Origin: Parabacteroides distasonis
GTDB lineage: Bacteria; Bacteroidota; Bacteroidia; Bacteroidales; Tannerellaceae
Assembly: GCA_021531775.1 (NCBI GenBank)
Contig: JAFBIU010000024.1
Location: forward strand, 1 to 51,484
Length of the DNA stretch: 51,484 nucleotides
Reading direction: 5' to 3'
Shown here: positions 7,231 to 15,272 of the stretch, piece after piece
How the letters are laid out: each line of letters starts with the position of its first letter
How positions within the stretch are numbered: the stretch's first letter is position 1
Translations under genes and position numbers: made by a program
The notes under the pieces: generated by a model
What the model saw: the letters and a program-made list of their open reading frames with translations, nothing else
What the model was told of the DNA's origin: nothing
Database searches by the model: none

Positions 7231-9534
7231 TCAATGCTTATACAGCTTGCTGCAGGGGATGATTGCTCCGTCACTACCCATCACTTTCAGCTGCAACGTA
7301 CCGCCATTGCTGTCGAAATAGCGCAATTCGAAGGGATGGAGACCCTGCTTCAGAGCTTTCTGACCCACCATCTCCTTGGGAGCGTGCGGACCGTCGTTAT
7401 CGACCACCAGGTCACCATCGATGGTCAAGGTACTGCCGTCGTCACTCAACAGGGCGAAGCTGTAGATGTCGTCCGCCGGAGCCTGCAGGTAACCCGTCAC
7501 CACCAGTCCGATGTTGCCACTCACCTGATCCGGGATGCAGACATCCTCTGTCTCATACGTACCCTTCAAAGGAGCCTTGTCGATGGCCGCACAACGGTCG
7601 CCTCGGAAATCGTGCCAAGCCGCCTGCACACCCGCAGCAGCCGGAGAGGCCTCTGTAGCCGCAGCATATTCACTCTTGATATAGCGCGTCTTCACCATGT
7701 CACCCTTCTCGCCATTGGCACGGAAGGTGCGGAAGATGAAATCGGTCGTCTCCGTGATGTGGATCGGACCCTCGTACAGAGCCGAAGAGGCAGTCGGGAT
7801 CGAGCCATCCGTCGTGTAGCGGATCGTAGCCGAAGGATCCGGACAGGAGATCTCCACATTCGTCTCGCCAATGAAGGCATTCGATTCGTTGAAGCCCTCC
7901 AAGTCAGGTATGCGGTAGGGGATGTTCAGGATGCTGAGGCGGTTGAACTCACCGATCATGCGTCCGCGGAACTCCTCCCATTGAGCCTTCTCCGGACCAC
8001 ACCAGCCCAGTTCGGCAATGGCCAGCATACGGGGAACCGTCATGTAGAGCATCCGCTCGCGCGAAGGAATCCATTCGCACCAGATGTTGCCCTGCACACC
8101 CATGATGAGCTGCTGCTGTTCGGCACTCATACCCTCCAGTTCGGGTACATATTCATAAATCTCCCGTACGATCTTCCGATCCTGCTGATAGTCGAGGTAG
8201 AAGGGCGAGTTGGGCGTATAGATCACCTTGTTGCCATGAGCCGTTGCCTGGCGGGAGGCATCCTTGGCCCAGCTTCGCCACCACATGACGGTCGAAGTCT
8301 CGGAGAGCCCCCCTTCGATGATCTCGTCCCAGCCGATCATCTGCTTGCCGTTCTGGTTGAAGAAATCCTCCATCTGATGCGTGAACCAAGCCTGCAGCTC
8401 CTCTTCGCTCTTCAGCCCCTCCTGGCGCATCCGACGTTGGCAGTCGGGACACTTCTTCCAGTTGGTCTTTTCCACCTCGTCGCCACCGATGTGTACATAC
8501 TGATAGGGGAAGAGCTGGAAGATCTCCTGATAGACATTTTGGCAGAACTCGATGGCCGAGTCCTTGCCCGGACAAACGGGAGAGGAGAAGGTGGTGCCCC
8601 AACCCGTATTTTCGGTACATGATACGCCCGCGTAGTTGCTGACAGCCGCGAGCATGTGACCCGGCATATCGATTTCGGGAATCACATCGATGCCTCGTAC
8701 ACCCGCATACTGGACGATCTCGCAGATATCCTCCTGCGTGTAGAAGCCACCATAAAGCGTGTCGCCTTCGGCAATCCGGAGCTTGTCGGCCGGAATCTCA
8801 TAATGGGGATTGTCTTCCGTCTTGGCCAGGTGCATACAGGAGCGGTCGTGGCTGTTGAAGTGGCGCCAAGCCCCCTTTTCGGTCAGCAAGGGATATTGCT
8901 TGATCTCGATGCGCCAGCCCTGGTCGTCCGTCAGGTGCCAATGGAATTTGTTCATCTTGTAGAGTGCCATCAGGTCGAGCAGCTCCTTGACCTCCTCCTT
9001 GCTGTAGAAGTGGCGGGAGACATCGAGCATCAGTCCGCGCCAGGCATAATGAGGCGCATCGGAGATATTGACAGAAGGAATGCCCCAGCGACGTTGGGTC
9101 GTCTGTTTCGCTTCGATCTCATCCGGAAGCAGTTGGCGTAACGTCTCGATACCGGCAATGACACCTGCATAGTCCGAACCGTTGATCTCTACCGACTCGG
9201 AGTTGCTGGTCAGGGTGTAGCCGCCCTCCTGTCCGTCGGTATGCAGACGAAGGGTGATGCCGCCCTTTCCTTCGGTTACGGGCAGGTCAAAGCCTGTTGA
9301 GGTTGCTACGAGTTCAGCCAGGTAACGGGCTGCCGGTTCCAGAGCCGGATCCGCATAACCGATGGTGGTGGAGGCCTTCAGTTCGAAGGGAGTTCCGTTG
9401 GAGAGGGTCACCTGTTCCGCCTTGGGCAACAGAGAGACCGGTTCGGTTTCAGGAGCACCCCCACAGGCCGTCAGCAGTAGGCTGCTTGTCAGGGCGAGGG
9501 CTCCAAACCAGTGTTGACAATTGTTTCTTTTCAT
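7231..9534 (-). CDS. Beta-N-acetylhexosaminidase, GH20, lipoprotein
   Basis: A 767-residue lipoprotein (signal LALTSSLLLTAC, Cys near 24). A GH20b-like N-terminal domain runs to about residue 160, followed by the GH20 barrel starting AWRGLMLDVSRHFYS. The catalytic pair HIGGDEVEKTNW is at about residues 346-357, and FHWHLTDDQGWRIEIKQYP and WDEIIEGG are typical. After the barrel come a chitobiase-type C-terminal domain (VEISCPDPSATIRYTTDGS) and a PA14-like domain (FALLSDDGSTLTIDGDLVVD). It removes terminal GlcNAc or GalNAc from glycans such as mucin O-glycans or N-glycans, on the cell surface or in the periplasm. It has its own terminator and no SusCD pair beside it. Confidence 0.95.
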   Translation of the reverse strand: MKRNNCQHWFGALALTSSLLLTACGGAPETEPVSLLPKAEQVTLSNGTPFELKASTTIGYADPALEPAARYLAELVATSTGFDLPVTEGKGGITLRLHTDGQEGGYTLTSNSESVEINGSDYAGVIAGIETLRQLLPDEIEAKQTTQRRWGIPSVNISDAPHYAWRGLMLDVSRHFYSKEEVKELLDLMALYKMNKFHWHLTDDQGWRIEIKQYPLLTEKGAWRHFNSHDRSCMHLAKTEDNPHYEIPADKLRIAEGDTLYGGFYTQEDICEIVQYAGVRGIDVIPEIDMPGHMLAAVSNYAGVSCTENTGWGTTFSSPVCPGKDSAIEFCQNVYQEIFQLFPYQYVHIGGDEVEKTNWKKCPDCQRRMRQEGLKSEEELQAWFTHQMEDFFNQNGKQMIGWDEIIEGGLSETSTVMWWRSWAKDASRQATAHGNKVIYTPNSPFYLDYQQDRKIVREIYEYVPELEGMSAEQQQLIMGVQGNIWCEWIPSRERMLYMTVPRMLAIAELGWCGPEKAQWEEFRGRMIGEFNRLSILNIPYRIPDLEGFNESNAFIGETNVEISCPDPSATIRYTTDGSIPTASSALYEGPIHITETTDFIFRTFRANGEKGDMVKTRYIKSEYAAATEASPAAAGVQAAWHDFRGDRCAAIDKAPLKGTYETEDVCIPDQVSGNIGLVVTGYLQAPADDIYSFALLSDDGSTLTIDGDLVVDNDGPHAPKEMVGQKALKQGLHPFELRYFDSNGGTLQLKVMGSDGAIIPCSKLYKH

Positions 9535-9588
9535 GTTCTTTGTATGTTAGAGTGAAATAATTCGTCTGAAAATGGCTATACCCTATAT

Positions 9589-10059
9589 TTATATATGTAT
9601 GCCATACGTATGCTTGATCTCGTCCATCACGAAGGTGCTCTCCAAGGAGCCCAAGCTCTCGATCGTCCCCAACACATTGAGGATGAACTCCTGATAATAC
9701 TTCATGTTGGGCGCATGGATCTTGAGCAGGTAGTCGTAGTTGCCGGAAATGTTGTAGCATTCCGTCACCTCAGGGATTTGCCGGATCACATCTGTAAAGG
9801 AGTTGGCAATCTCCCTGTTGACCCGCTTGAGCTTCACGTTGCAGAAGACGATGAACCCCTGGTTGAGCTTCTCGGCATCCAAAACGGCTATGTATTTCTT
9901 GATGTAGCCCTGATTCTCCAGCCGTTTCAGCCGTTCGAACACAGGTGTGGAGGAGAGGCTGACACTGGATGCGAGCTCTTTGACAGTCAGTCGGGCATTC
10001 TCCTGAAGCGTCCGGAGGATCTGCAGGTCGGTCTTGTCCAATTTTTCTGTTTTGTCCAT
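9589..10059 (-). CDS. Lrp/AsnC-family transcriptional regulator
   Basis: A 156-residue protein with the standard two-part layout: N-terminal helix-turn-helix (KTDLQILRTLQENARLTVKELASSVSLSSTPVFERLKRLENQGYI is the recognition region, residues about 8-52) and a C-terminal RAM ligand-binding domain (VTECYNISGNYDYLLKIHA, GTIESLGSLESTFVMDEIKH). It is divergent from metY across a 200-base region holding both promoters and an inverted repeat, which argues for control of metY and of itself, possibly in response to an amino acid. Which ligand is unknown. Confidence 0.92.
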   Translation of the reverse strand: MDKTEKLDKTDLQILRTLQENARLTVKELASSVSLSSTPVFERLKRLENQGYIKKYIAVLDAEKLNQGFIVFCNVKLKRVNREIANSFTDVIRQIPEVTECYNISGNYDYLLKIHAPNMKYYQEFILNVLGTIESLGSLESTFVMDEIKHTYGIHI

Positions 10060-10126
10060 AAGAATAAAATTCTGCTACGGATTTGTTTTATGTTGTTTAT
10101 TGGTTGATTTGTTCTGTTCAACGCGA

Positions 10127-10193
10127 CAAATATAGGTCTATTTTCTGTATTTTCAATATATCTTGTGAGATATTTCTGCGTACTATACCTTTG
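10127..10193. promoter_or_regulatory. Divergent lrp/metY promoters with inverted-repeat operator
   Basis: For metY: TTG 10163-10165, 20-base spacer, TACCTTTG 10186-10193. For the Lrp gene, on the minus strand: CAA 10154-10156 (-33) and CAAATATA 10127-10134 (-7, TATATTTG), 19-base spacer. ATATCT-TGTG-AGATAT at 10158-10173 lies between and overlaps the metY -33 box. That placement suits an Lrp-type repressor or activator touching both promoters; the binding itself is inferred. Confidence 0.65.
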
Positions 10194-10259
10194 CCCTCGT
10201 CAGAAAGACATAGAGACAGTTTAACAACGAAAGTAAAACAAATAAAATAGATAAAACGT

Positions 10260-11549
10260 ATGGCAACACAAAAATTACATTTCGAGACTTTGCAATTGCA
10301 TGTAGGACAAGAACAGCCTGATCCCGCAACCGATGCACGGGCCGTGCCTATTTACCAGACAACCTCCTACGTGTTCCGTAATTCACAACATGCTGCCGAC
10401 CGCTTCGGTTTGCGTGATGCCGGTAACATCTATGGTCGTCTGACCAACTCGACTCAAGGTGTGTTTGAAACACGTGTGGCTGCTTTGGAGGGTGGTGTAG
10501 CCGGATTGGCTGTTGCTTCAGGTGCTGCCGCTGCAACCTATGCATTGCAGAACATTTTGGGCGTAGGCGACCATGTGGTAGCTGCGGACAACCTCTACGG
10601 TGGATCGTTCAACCTGATTACCCATACGTTGGCGACACAGGGCATTTCGAATACGATTGTAAACGTGAATGACTTGGCCGCTTTGGAAGCAGCCATCCAG
10701 CCCAATACGAAGGCCGTTTATGCAGAGACTTTCGGTAACCCGAACTCGGACGTGACCAATATCGATGCCGTAGCCGAAGTGGCTCATCGTCATCACATTC
10801 CGTTGATCATCGACAATACGTTCGCTACGCCCTTCCTGATCCGTCCGATCGAACATGGTGCCGACGTTGTGGTTCATTCCGCTACGAAATTCATCGGTGG
10901 CCACGGTTCAAGTCTCGGTGGTGTGATTGTAGATGGCGGTAACTTCGACTGGAAAGCCTATCCGGACAAGTTCCCGACACTGGCCAAACCGGATCCCAGC
11001 TATCATGGAGCCATCTTTGCCGATGTAGCCGGTGCAGCCGCTTTCGTTACCCGCATCCGGGCGGTCATCCTGCGCGATACAGGTGCCACGATCTCTCCGT
11101 TCAACGCTTTCATCCTGCTACAGGGCTTGGAAACACTCTCGTTGCGTGTAGAGCGTCACGTCTCCAATGCGTTGAAGGTAGTTGAATACTTGGCCAACCA
11201 TCCGAAGGTAGCTAAGGTGAACCATCCGTCGTTAGCCGATCATCCGGATCATGCACTCTACCAGCAGTATTTCCCGAATGGAGCCGGCAGCATCTTCACG
11301 TTTGAGATCAAGGGTGGCGAGAAAGAGGCTTGGAAGTTCATCGATTCGTTGCAGATCTTCTCACTGTTGGCCAATGTGGCTGATGTGAAGAGTCTGGTGA
11401 TCCATCCCTACACAACGACTCACTCTCAGATGAGTCCGGAGGAGCTGGCTCAGCAGCACATCACACCGTCAACGGTCCGCTTGAGTATCGGTACCGAACA
11501 TATCGACGATATTTTGGCTGATCTGGACCAGGCTTTCAATCAGATTTGA
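10260..11549 (+). CDS. metY: O-acetylhomoserine sulfhydrylase (Cys/Met metabolism PLP enzyme)
   Basis: The 429-residue length and the motifs LQLHVGQEQPDPATDARAVP, YGRLTNSTQGVFE, the PLP-phosphate and Tyr region DNLYGGSFNL, IIDNTFATP, and the PLP lysine in HSATKFIGGHG are those of O-acetylhomoserine aminocarboxypropyltransferase. The final HSQMSPEELAQQHITPSTVRLSIGTEH is also characteristic. It makes homocysteine from O-acetylhomoserine and sulfide in the cytoplasm. The mostly GC-rich, regular codons suggest high expression. No SAM riboswitch is visible in its short leader; control by the divergent Lrp protein is more likely. Confidence 0.93.
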   Translation: MATQKLHFETLQLHVGQEQPDPATDARAVPIYQTTSYVFRNSQHAADRFGLRDAGNIYGRLTNSTQGVFETRVAALEGGVAGLAVASGAAAATYALQNILGVGDHVVAADNLYGGSFNLITHTLATQGISNTIVNVNDLAALEAAIQPNTKAVYAETFGNPNSDVTNIDAVAEVAHRHHIPLIIDNTFATPFLIRPIEHGADVVVHSATKFIGGHGSSLGGVIVDGGNFDWKAYPDKFPTLAKPDPSYHGAIFADVAGAAAFVTRIRAVILRDTGATISPFNAFILLQGLETLSLRVERHVSNALKVVEYLANHPKVAKVNHPSLADHPDHALYQQYFPNGAGSIFTFEIKGGEKEAWKFIDSLQIFSLLANVADVKSLVIHPYTTTHSQMSPEELAQQHITPSTVRLSIGTEHIDDILADLDQAFNQI

Positions 11550-11680
11550 TGCTACATAAGTTAGGTTCTACATATAGTTATTACGTTTTTTTTTAGCTAC
11601 ACGGATGATGGTTTTTCGTGAGGTATGATTTTAAGGATTTGATTTAGTTGATTTGAAAGAGGGTCTATGAATAGACGTTG

Positions 11681-11717
11681 AGAGGTCGTGTCGTGACGGA
11701 TACGGCCTCTTTTTTTG
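11681..11717 (+). terminator. Terminator downstream of metY
   Basis: AGAGGTCGT (11681-11689) pairs with ACGGCCTCT (11702-11710), with one G-T pair, followed by a run of T to 11717. The 356-base gap 11550-11905 holds this, a T9 run at about 11587, a TTACAG arm and the next promoter; no gene is visible. Confidence 0.7.
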
Positions 11718-11743
11718 TTCCGCTGATGATCTTCCACAAAGGC

Positions 11744-11771
11744 CTTACAGTTCTTACAGATTACAGTTCCC
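11744..11771. repeat. Solo TTACAG repeat arm
   Basis: Identical over 28 bases to 7101-7128 and again placed shortly after a terminator hairpin. Confidence 0.75.
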
Positions 11772-11852
11772 CTCAAGGCACCCCTGACCTCCATGATGTA
11801 TCCGCTGCCGGAAGCTTCCATGGTTTTTGCAGATTATTACCATATCGAGGCA

Positions 11853-11879
11853 TTGACCTGTTTAAAATCGTTATCTTTG
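11853..11879 (+). promoter_or_regulatory. Promoter of the uronate operon
   Basis: TATCTTTG at 11872-11879 with TTG at 11853-11855 (16-base spacer, shorter than usual). It would start transcription about 20 bases before the DUF4861 gene. Confidence 0.5.
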
Positions 11880-11905
11880 CCTATATGATTAAAAACAGGT
11901 AGCGT

Positions 11906-13132
11906 ATGGACATGAAGGATATTTTCGAACACAAGCTGATGAACTGGATAACCCTCTTATGGGGGGCTGGTCTGATCGCTTGTGGAGAGGCCGGAGACCG
12001 GATCACGGTCGAGGTGGACAATGAATCGGATGTGGCGGTTTCCGGAAAAATGGTAGAGTTGCCTTTGGCTGATTTGCAACAGCGGTTTTCGGGTGAGAAA
12101 CGGTCGTTTCGGGTGTTGGATGCGGCAGGAGGGGAGATCCCTTCACAATTGACCTACGACTCGCTCCTGATCTTCCAGGTGTCGTTACCGGCAGGACACT
12201 CAGCCCAGTTTACTATCCAACCCACCGATCAGCAGCCTGACTATCCTCCGTTGGTTGGGGGACGTGTCTATCCCGAACGGGACGATGACATGGCCTGGGA
12301 GAATGAGCGCGTCGGCTTTCGTGCCTACGGTCCGGCTCTCCAGCGCAGAGGTGAACGCGGGTTCGGGTACGACCTCTTCTTCAAACATCCCGATAAAGGG
12401 TTGGTCTTGGAGCAGATCTATGCACGTGCCACCAATCCGAGCAATGGAGCCAAGGTGGATTCCCTGCGGGCCATTGATCTGCAGTTGGCGCGAGCCTTCA
12501 TGGATTCCGTATCCTACCACATCGATCATGGATTGGGCATGGATTGCTTCCTGGTGGGTCCGACCTTGGGTGCCGGTGTAGCGGCTCCCTTGGTGGGCGA
12601 TACGTTGGCATTTCCCTGGTGTTACGAGCAGGCCGAGGTGCTCGACAACGGCCCGTTGCGGTTTACCTTCCGGCTCGATTTTGCCCCTCGCATCCTGGGT
12701 GAACAGACAGAGGTCGTGGAGCATCGGTTGGTTTCGTTGGATGCCGGTTCGCAGTTCAATCGCACACAGGTGTGGTATGAGCATCAGACGGCTCCCATCG
12801 CTCTGGCCACAGGTTTCCCCGTGCGGGACGATGGGGCCACGGCTGATGAGGCATCTCCCTTGAACCGGATCGCCTATTCCCATCCGCCCCAGTGGGAGGG
12901 CAATGGACGCGCCCTGTTGGGGGTAGCGGTTCCCGACTGTCCCGCCGAGATCAAGCGGCAATGTGGACACCTGCTGGTGGTGCGTACGTTGCTGCCCGGT
13001 GAGCGACAGACCTATTATTGGGGATTTCAATGGCAACAGCTTGAAGATAAGGGTCTGGGCACATGGGTTCCGGAGATGGATGCGGAAATCCAGGCTATCC
13101 AGCGACCCCTCACAATTCGTATCAACAACTAA
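11906..13132 (+). CDS. DUF4861-family lipoprotein in a kdu operon
   Basis: A 408-residue protein with a lipobox LLWGAGLIAC; ATG 11939 would give a more normal signal length (MNWITLLWGAGLIAC) than ATG 11906. The repeated beta-strand character (VEVDNESDVAVSGKMVELPL, WENERVGFRAYGPAL, LGMDCFLVGPTLGAG) and the closing FQWQQLEDKGLGTW match DUF4861, found in pectin and uronate utilisation loci of Bacteroidota. No enzymatic role is proven to me. It is followed after 8 bases by kduD, so it belongs to the same transcript. It is probably periplasmic and involved in handling unsaturated oligouronides. Confidence 0.75.
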   Translation: MDMKDIFEHKLMNWITLLWGAGLIACGEAGDRITVEVDNESDVAVSGKMVELPLADLQQRFSGEKRSFRVLDAAGGEIPSQLTYDSLLIFQVSLPAGHSAQFTIQPTDQQPDYPPLVGGRVYPERDDDMAWENERVGFRAYGPALQRRGERGFGYDLFFKHPDKGLVLEQIYARATNPSNGAKVDSLRAIDLQLARAFMDSVSYHIDHGLGMDCFLVGPTLGAGVAAPLVGDTLAFPWCYEQAEVLDNGPLRFTFRLDFAPRILGEQTEVVEHRLVSLDAGSQFNRTQVWYEHQTAPIALATGFPVRDDGATADEASPLNRIAYSHPPQWEGNGRALLGVAVPDCPAEIKRQCGHLLVVRTLLPGERQTYYWGFQWQQLEDKGLGTWVPEMDAEIQAIQRPLTIRINN

Positions 13133-13140
13133 ATCAGATA

Positions 13141-13941
13141 ATGCGTATGGTCAATTTTTCATTGGAGGGCAAAATAGCCCTGGTAACAGGTGGCGTCTAT
13201 GGCATCGGTTTTGCCATTGCCCGGGCCCTGTATGAGGCAGGAGCTCAGATTGTCTTTAATTGCAGCACACAGAAGTCCATGGACTTGGGGGTGGCGAACT
13301 ATCAAGAGGCGGGCATTCCAGCCAAAGGCTATCTCTGTGATGTGACGGATGAGACGGCTGTCCGTGCGATGGTGGCCGACATCGAAGCCACGGTGGGCAC
13401 AATCGATATTTTGGTGAACAATGCAGGCATCATCAAGCGCATCCCGATGGAGGGTATGGCGGTGGAGGATTTCCGTCGGGTGATCGACGTGGATCTGGTA
13501 GCCCCCTTCATCTGTGCGAAGGCGGTCATTCCCGGCATGATCAAGAAGGGACATGGCAAGATCATCAACATCTGCTCGATGATGTCCGAACTGGGTCGCG
13601 AGACGGTCAGTGCCTATGCGGCTGCCAAGGGAGGACTGAAAATGCTTACCCGTAACATCTGTGCCGAATATGGTGCACACAATATCCAGTGCAACGGCAT
13701 TGGACCGGGCTACATCGCTACGCCTCAGACAGCCCCTTTGCGTGAACCGCAGCCGGATGGATCGCGTCATCCCTTCGACCAGTTCATCATTTCGAAGACA
13801 CCGGCCGGCCGTTGGGGTACTCCGGAGGATCTCATGGGTCCTGCCGTCTTCCTGGCTTCCGATGCTTCCGACTTTGTCAACGGACATATTCTCTACGTAG
13901 ATGGCGGCATTTTAGCCTACATCGGTAAACAACCTCAATGA
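13141..13941 (+). CDS. kduD: Short-chain dehydrogenase, KduD / gluconate 5-dehydrogenase type
   Basis: A 266-residue classical SDR: nucleotide motif TGGVYGIG, NNAG, catalytic Ser in ICSMMSELG and YxxxK in SAYAAAKGG, and closing YVDGG. SDRs of this type next to kduI convert 2-keto-3-deoxygluconate and 2,5-diketo-3-deoxygluconate (KduD), or act as gluconate 5-dehydrogenase; the neighbouring kduI favours KduD. Start ATG 13141 is chosen over an upstream in-frame ATG inside the DUF4861 gene. TGA overlaps the ATG of the following PTS relic (ATGATG). Confidence 0.88.
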   Translation: MRMVNFSLEGKIALVTGGVYGIGFAIARALYEAGAQIVFNCSTQKSMDLGVANYQEAGIPAKGYLCDVTDETAVRAMVADIEATVGTIDILVNNAGIIKRIPMEGMAVEDFRRVIDVDLVAPFICAKAVIPGMIKKGHGKIINICSMMSELGRETVSAYAAAKGGLKMLTRNICAEYGAHNIQCNGIGPGYIATPQTAPLREPQPDGSRHPFDQFIISKTPAGRWGTPEDLMGPAVFLASDASDFVNGHILYVDGGILAYIGKQPQ

Positions 13942-14230
13942 TGGAACAGCTCTTCTCCTATATCATCGGCTTGGGAGCCGCGGTCATGATGCCGATCCTC
14001 TTCACGCTCTGGGGCGTCTGCATCGGTATCCGGTTGGGCGATGCCCTGAAGGCCGGCTTGAAGGTGGTAGCCTCGACTTTTCCTCCTCTCCTTTGGCCTG
14101 ACTCATCTTCCAGGGTACGGAGGGTGCCGGATGGATCGGTGTGCTGTTGGTGGTGTGCGCGACCCTCTTGTTGCTGGTTTGGAACCGTCGGCTGATTGTC
14201 CGTCAGCAGCAACACAATACGTTGAAGTAA
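13938..14230 (+). pseudogene. Collapsed galactitol-type PTS IIC permease, N- and C-termini only
   Basis: The first 42 or so codons read MEQLFSYIIGLGAAVMMPIL and GVCIGIRLGDALKAGLKV, like the start of GatC-type PTS IIC proteins. After about 14065 the frame turns into nonsense (SSSRVRRVPDGSVCCWWCAR). In another frame 14108-14230 encodes a permease-like C-terminus: FQGTEGAGWIGVLLVVCATL, LLLVWNRRLIV, ending QHNTLK. The two ends of one permease joined with a large deletion and frame change fit the data best. Intact IIC proteins are about 400-450 aa. Bacteroidota rarely have PTS permeases, so the ancestor may have been a PTS-like orphan transporter of the uronate operon. Confidence 0.75.
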
Positions 14231-14278
14231 GGAAACTAATTAATAATAAAATCATAATGAAAAAAAGTAATTCTCACT

Positions 14279-15178
14279 ATGGCAATTTTAGGTAGTACGT
14301 CGCTGGCATCAGCCCAGACGAATTATTCGGTGCTGCGTGCGGTACATCCGGACGATTTCAAGCGCTATGACACCGAGCAGTTGCGCTCGCATTTCATCAT
14401 GGAGAAGGTGATGGAGCAGGACAAGATCAACCTGACCTATTCCCTGTATGACCGGATCATCTATGGCGGAGTCATTCCCGTAGCCGGTCCTGTGCCCTTG
14501 GAGACCATCGATGCGTTGAAAGCAGATTATTTCCTGGAGCGTCGTGAACTCGGTATTATCAATATCGGTGGCGAAGGCATTGTTACGGTGGATGGCCAAG
14601 CGTATGAACTGCGGTTCAAGGATGCCCTGTATGTAGGTCGGGGCCACCGGTCGGTTACCTTCCAAAGCAAGGATGCCTCCCAACCGGCCAAGTTCTACCT
14701 CAACTCCAGTCCGGCTCATCATGCCTACAAGACCCAGTTGGTCACCATCGACGGGCGGGCGGGTTCCATCAAGGCCAACCGCATGAAGGCGGGCAAGATG
14801 GAGGAGTCGAACGACCGTGTCATCAATCAGCTGATCACCAACAATGTGCTGGAAGAGGGTCCCTGTCAGTTACAGATGGGACTGACCGAACTGATGCCGG
14901 GCTCGGTTTGGAACACGATGCCGGCCCATACGCACGACCGTCGGGTGGAGGTCTATTTTTATTTCCAGGTGCCCGAGGGCAATGCCATCTGTCACTTCAT
15001 GGGTGATCCGCGGGAAACGCGTCATGTCTGGCTGCACAACGAGCAGGCCGTGATGAGTCCGGAATGGTCGATCCATGCTGCTGCAGGTACCTCCAACTAC
15101 ATGTTCATCTGGGGCATGGGCGGGGAGAACCTCGACTATAACGACATGGACAAGGTGACCTATCTGGAGATGAGATAA
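14279..15178 (+). CDS. kduI: 5-dehydro-4-deoxy-D-glucuronate isomerase, signal peptide out of frame
   Basis: Residues 14 onward ([93 protein letters not shown]) are a complete KduI, including the metal-binding cupin H-x-H...E pattern; it isomerises the unsaturated uronate product DKI to DKII. Translation from ATG 14279 begins [13 protein letters not shown], the second half of a signal peptide. ATG 14257 followed by A7 is out of frame by one base: with six A it would read [20 protein letters not shown], a textbook signal sequence. As given, the enzyme is probably cytoplasmic; one A fewer would export it. Confidence 0.9.
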   Translation: MAILGSTSLASAQTNYSVLRAVHPDDFKRYDTEQLRSHFIMEKVMEQDKINLTYSLYDRIIYGGVIPVAGPVPLETIDALKADYFLERRELGIINIGGEGIVTVDGQAYELRFKDALYVGRGHRSVTFQSKDASQPAKFYLNSSPAHHAYKTQLVTIDGRAGSIKANRMKAGKMEESNDRVINQLITNNVLEEGPCQLQMGLTELMPGSVWNTMPAHTHDRRVEVYFYFQVPEGNAICHFMGDPRETRHVWLHNEQAVMSPEWSIHAAAGTSNYMFIWGMGGENLDYNDMDKVTYLEMR

Positions 15179-15203
15179 ATCTCGGATCCTTTCCCCAAAA
15201 AGA

Positions 15204-15239
15204 AATCCCCCACCACTCGATGCCGAGCGATGGGGGATT
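15204..15239. terminator. Bidirectional terminator between kduI and GGGtGRT gene
   Basis: AATCCCCCA...CTCG pairs with CGAG...TGGGGGATT around loop ATGC. A-rich sequence lies on the left and T/A on the right, between convergent genes. Confidence 0.75.
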
Positions 15240-15272
15240 ATTCTATCATGATGAAGTATCTTCCGATTCGGA

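Noticed and set aside
7018-8622. Long open frame on the plus strand opposite the GH20 gene
   Set aside because: It is antisense to a clear GH20 hexosaminidase; its sequence is low-complexity His/Leu/Arg-rich and matches no family.
12200-13036. Minus-strand open frame of about 280 codons inside the DUF4861 gene
   Set aside because: It is a shadow of the GC-rich plus-strand gene, with no domain or start context.
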